This document shows positions 4,789 through 5,936 of a stretch of 5,936 nt of DNA, one piece after another (position 1 is the stretch's first letter; every line of letters begins with the position of its first letter). The position numbers and the translations under genes were made by a program. The DNA is taken from contig NZ_CAKTTZ010000074.1 of the NCBI RefSeq assembly GCF_934617235.1, positions 1 to 5,936 of the forward strand, written 5' to 3'. This stretch comes from an uncultured Ellagibacter sp. (GTDB lineage Bacteria; Actinomycetota; Coriobacteriia; Coriobacteriales; Eggerthellaceae). The notes under the pieces are model-generated. The model did no database searches and had not been told where the DNA came from. It saw nothing but the letters and a program-made list of their open reading frames with translations.

Positions 4789-5936
4789 ATGGATTTCAAG
4801 TTGAGTGACGAGCAAGAGCTGATCGTCGAAAGCTATCGCGACTACATGGAAAGCGAGAACTGGGAAGCTTACTTCGCAGAGTGCGACGAGAAGCACGAGT
4901 ACCCCCTTCGCTGGGTGAGCGGCCTGTGCGAGCTCGGCTTCGACTCGATCATGCTCCCCGAAAGCCATGGCGGGCTCGGCCTTGAGCAGCCGGCCGTGAC
5001 GCTTATGGCGGTCTATGAGGTCCTCGGCCGCTACGGCGCACCGACCTACGTCCTCTACCAGCTCCCCGGCTTCGAGACCATCATCCGCGAGGGCACCGAA
5101 GAGCAGATCGAGGCCGTGCTCTCCACGCTGGGATCCGGCGAGCAGATCTGGAACTCCGCCTGCACCGAGCCGGGCGCAGGCTCCGACGTCGCCGCGCTTC
5201 AGACCACCTACAAGCGCGAGAACGGCAAGATCTACCTCAACGGCACCAAGACCTTCATCACCTCTTCCGCTGGCGTGAAATACCTGGTCATCATGGCCAA
5301 GAACGCCGACGATCCCGAGATGTTCACCGAGTTCTTCCTCGACATGAGCAAGCCGGGCGTGTCCCTGTCCCCGCTCAACAAGCTGGGTCTGCGCATGGAC
5401 TCCTGCTGCGAGGTCTACATGGACAACGTGGAGCTCGAAGAGAAGGACATCTTCGGCAAGGAAGGCAACGGCTTCGCCCGAGGCATCAACGACTTCAACT
5501 TCGAGCGTTGGCTCGTCGGCGCCTGCGACTACGGCACGGCGATCGCCTGCTACGAGGATGCCTGCCGCCACGCGAACCAGCGCATCGCCTTCGGCAAGCC
5601 CATCGGCCGTCAGCAGCTCAACCAGCTCAAGGTCGCCGAGATGGCCATCAAGCTGAAGAACATGAAGAACATGCTCTACGAAACCGCTTGGGAAGCCGAC
5701 AACAACGACGGCAAGTTCGATCCGGGCGCTGCCGCCATGTGCAAGTACTACTGCGCCAATGCCGCCTTCGAGGTCGTCGACGACGCCATGCAGATTCTCG
5801 CTGGCGTGGCCGTGGCCGGCGAGCATCGCATCCAGCGCATCTGGCGCGACCTTCGCGTTGACCGCGTCTCCGGCGGCACCGACGAGATGATGATCCTCAC
5901 CGCTTCCAAGTTCGAGCTGAAGAAGTACCGCGACTA
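4789..5936 (+). CDS. caiA: CaiA-like crotonobetainyl-CoA reductase (acyl-CoA dehydrogenase family)
   Basis: 382 codons are present and the window ends inside the next codon (TA-). E. coli CaiA is about 380 aa, so the gene is effectively complete and that codon may be the stop. The flavoprotein would reduce crotonobetainyl-CoA to gamma-butyrobetainyl-CoA with electrons from FixAB. The N-terminus MDFKLSDEQEL and ENWEAYFAECDEK (23-35) are CaiA-like. GAPTYVLYQLPGF (83-95), ACTEPGAGSD (124-133, flavin-binding motif), NGTKTFITSSAG (151-162), DMSKPGVSL (185-193), KLGLRMDSCCEVYMDNVELEEKD (198-220), KNMKNMLYETAW (290-301), AAAMCKYYCANAAFEVVD (314-331) and WRDLRVDRVSGGTDEM (352-367) follow the family order. 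The usual C-terminal catalytic Glu (YEGT) is Gly362 here; E239 in FNFERWLV is the likely base. AAGGAG (4777-4782) is 6 nt before the ATG; the ATG at 4784 is in a frame that soon stops. CaiB/CaiC-type CoA genes are expected downstream. Confidence 0.92.
   Translation, partial: MDFKLSDEQELIVESYRDYMESENWEAYFAECDEKHEYPLRWVSGLCELGFDSIMLPESHGGLGLEQPAVTLMAVYEVLGRYGAPTYVLYQLPGFETIIREGTEEQIEAVLSTLGSGEQIWNSACTEPGAGSDVAALQTTYKRENGKIYLNGTKTFITSSAGVKYLVIMAKNADDPEMFTEFFLDMSKPGVSLSPLNKLGLRMDSCCEVYMDNVELEEKDIFGKEGNGFARGINDFNFERWLVGACDYGTAIACYEDACRHANQRIAFGKPIGRQQLNQLKVAEMAIKLKNMKNMLYETAWEADNNDGKFDPGAAAMCKYYCANAAFEVVDDAMQILAGVAVAGEHRIQRIWRDLRVDRVSGGTDEMMILTASKFELKKYRD

Noticed and set aside
3487..5826. 779-codon open frame on the minus strand antisense to the transporter and reductase
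   Set aside because: It lies opposite two clearly recognisable genes, is very rich in Asp, Glu, Gly and Val as expected from the complement of GC-biased codons, has no recognisable domain, and spans the gene boundary.

Overview
The window is GC-rich, gene-dense bacterial DNA carrying two divergent gene groups that closely resemble the carnitine reduction system of enterobacteria (cai plus fix). Codon choice is strongly biased to C or G in the third position. Start sites have good purine-rich Shine-Dalgarno sequences. No marker gene fixes the taxonomy. The combination of GC-rich DNA, CaiA/CaiD/FixABC-like proteins and anaerobic electron-transfer genes would fit a gut anaerobe such as an actinobacterial Coriobacteriia (Eggerthellaceae) member, but that is an inference, not something the sequence proves.

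Left half, minus strand, read right to left: fixA (1243-2001, ETF beta-type), fixB (317-1201, ETF alpha-type) and the first 54 codons of fixC (1-163, FAD-dependent oxidoreductase, cut by the window edge). A 153-bp gap between fixB and fixC holds a perfect 15-bp inverted repeat with a 52-nt loop. A 41-bp gap separates fixA and fixB.

Middle: a 479-bp non-coding divergent regulatory region (2002-2480). It has several short dyads and one plausible sigma70-like promoter for the rightward genes.

Right half, plus strand: a CaiD-like crotonobetainyl-CoA hydratase (2481-3269), a 12-helix MFS transporter (3391-4686), and a CaiA-like crotonobetainyl-CoA reductase (from 4789 to the window edge, 382 codons, essentially full length). 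The 121-bp and 102-bp gaps between these genes each contain a GC-rich stem-loop without a U tract.

Proposed joint function (inference from family membership): the transporter brings in carnitine or a related betaine, or exchanges it for the reduced product. A CoA transferase or ligase, expected outside the window, activates it. The hydratase interconverts carnitinyl-CoA and crotonobetainyl-CoA. CaiA reduces crotonobetainyl-CoA to gamma-butyrobetainyl-CoA with electrons delivered by FixAB, with FixC (and probably FixX) as partner. The main departure from the E. coli arrangement is an MFS carrier where a BCCT-family antiporter (CaiT) would be expected, and a reordered operon with the hydratase first.
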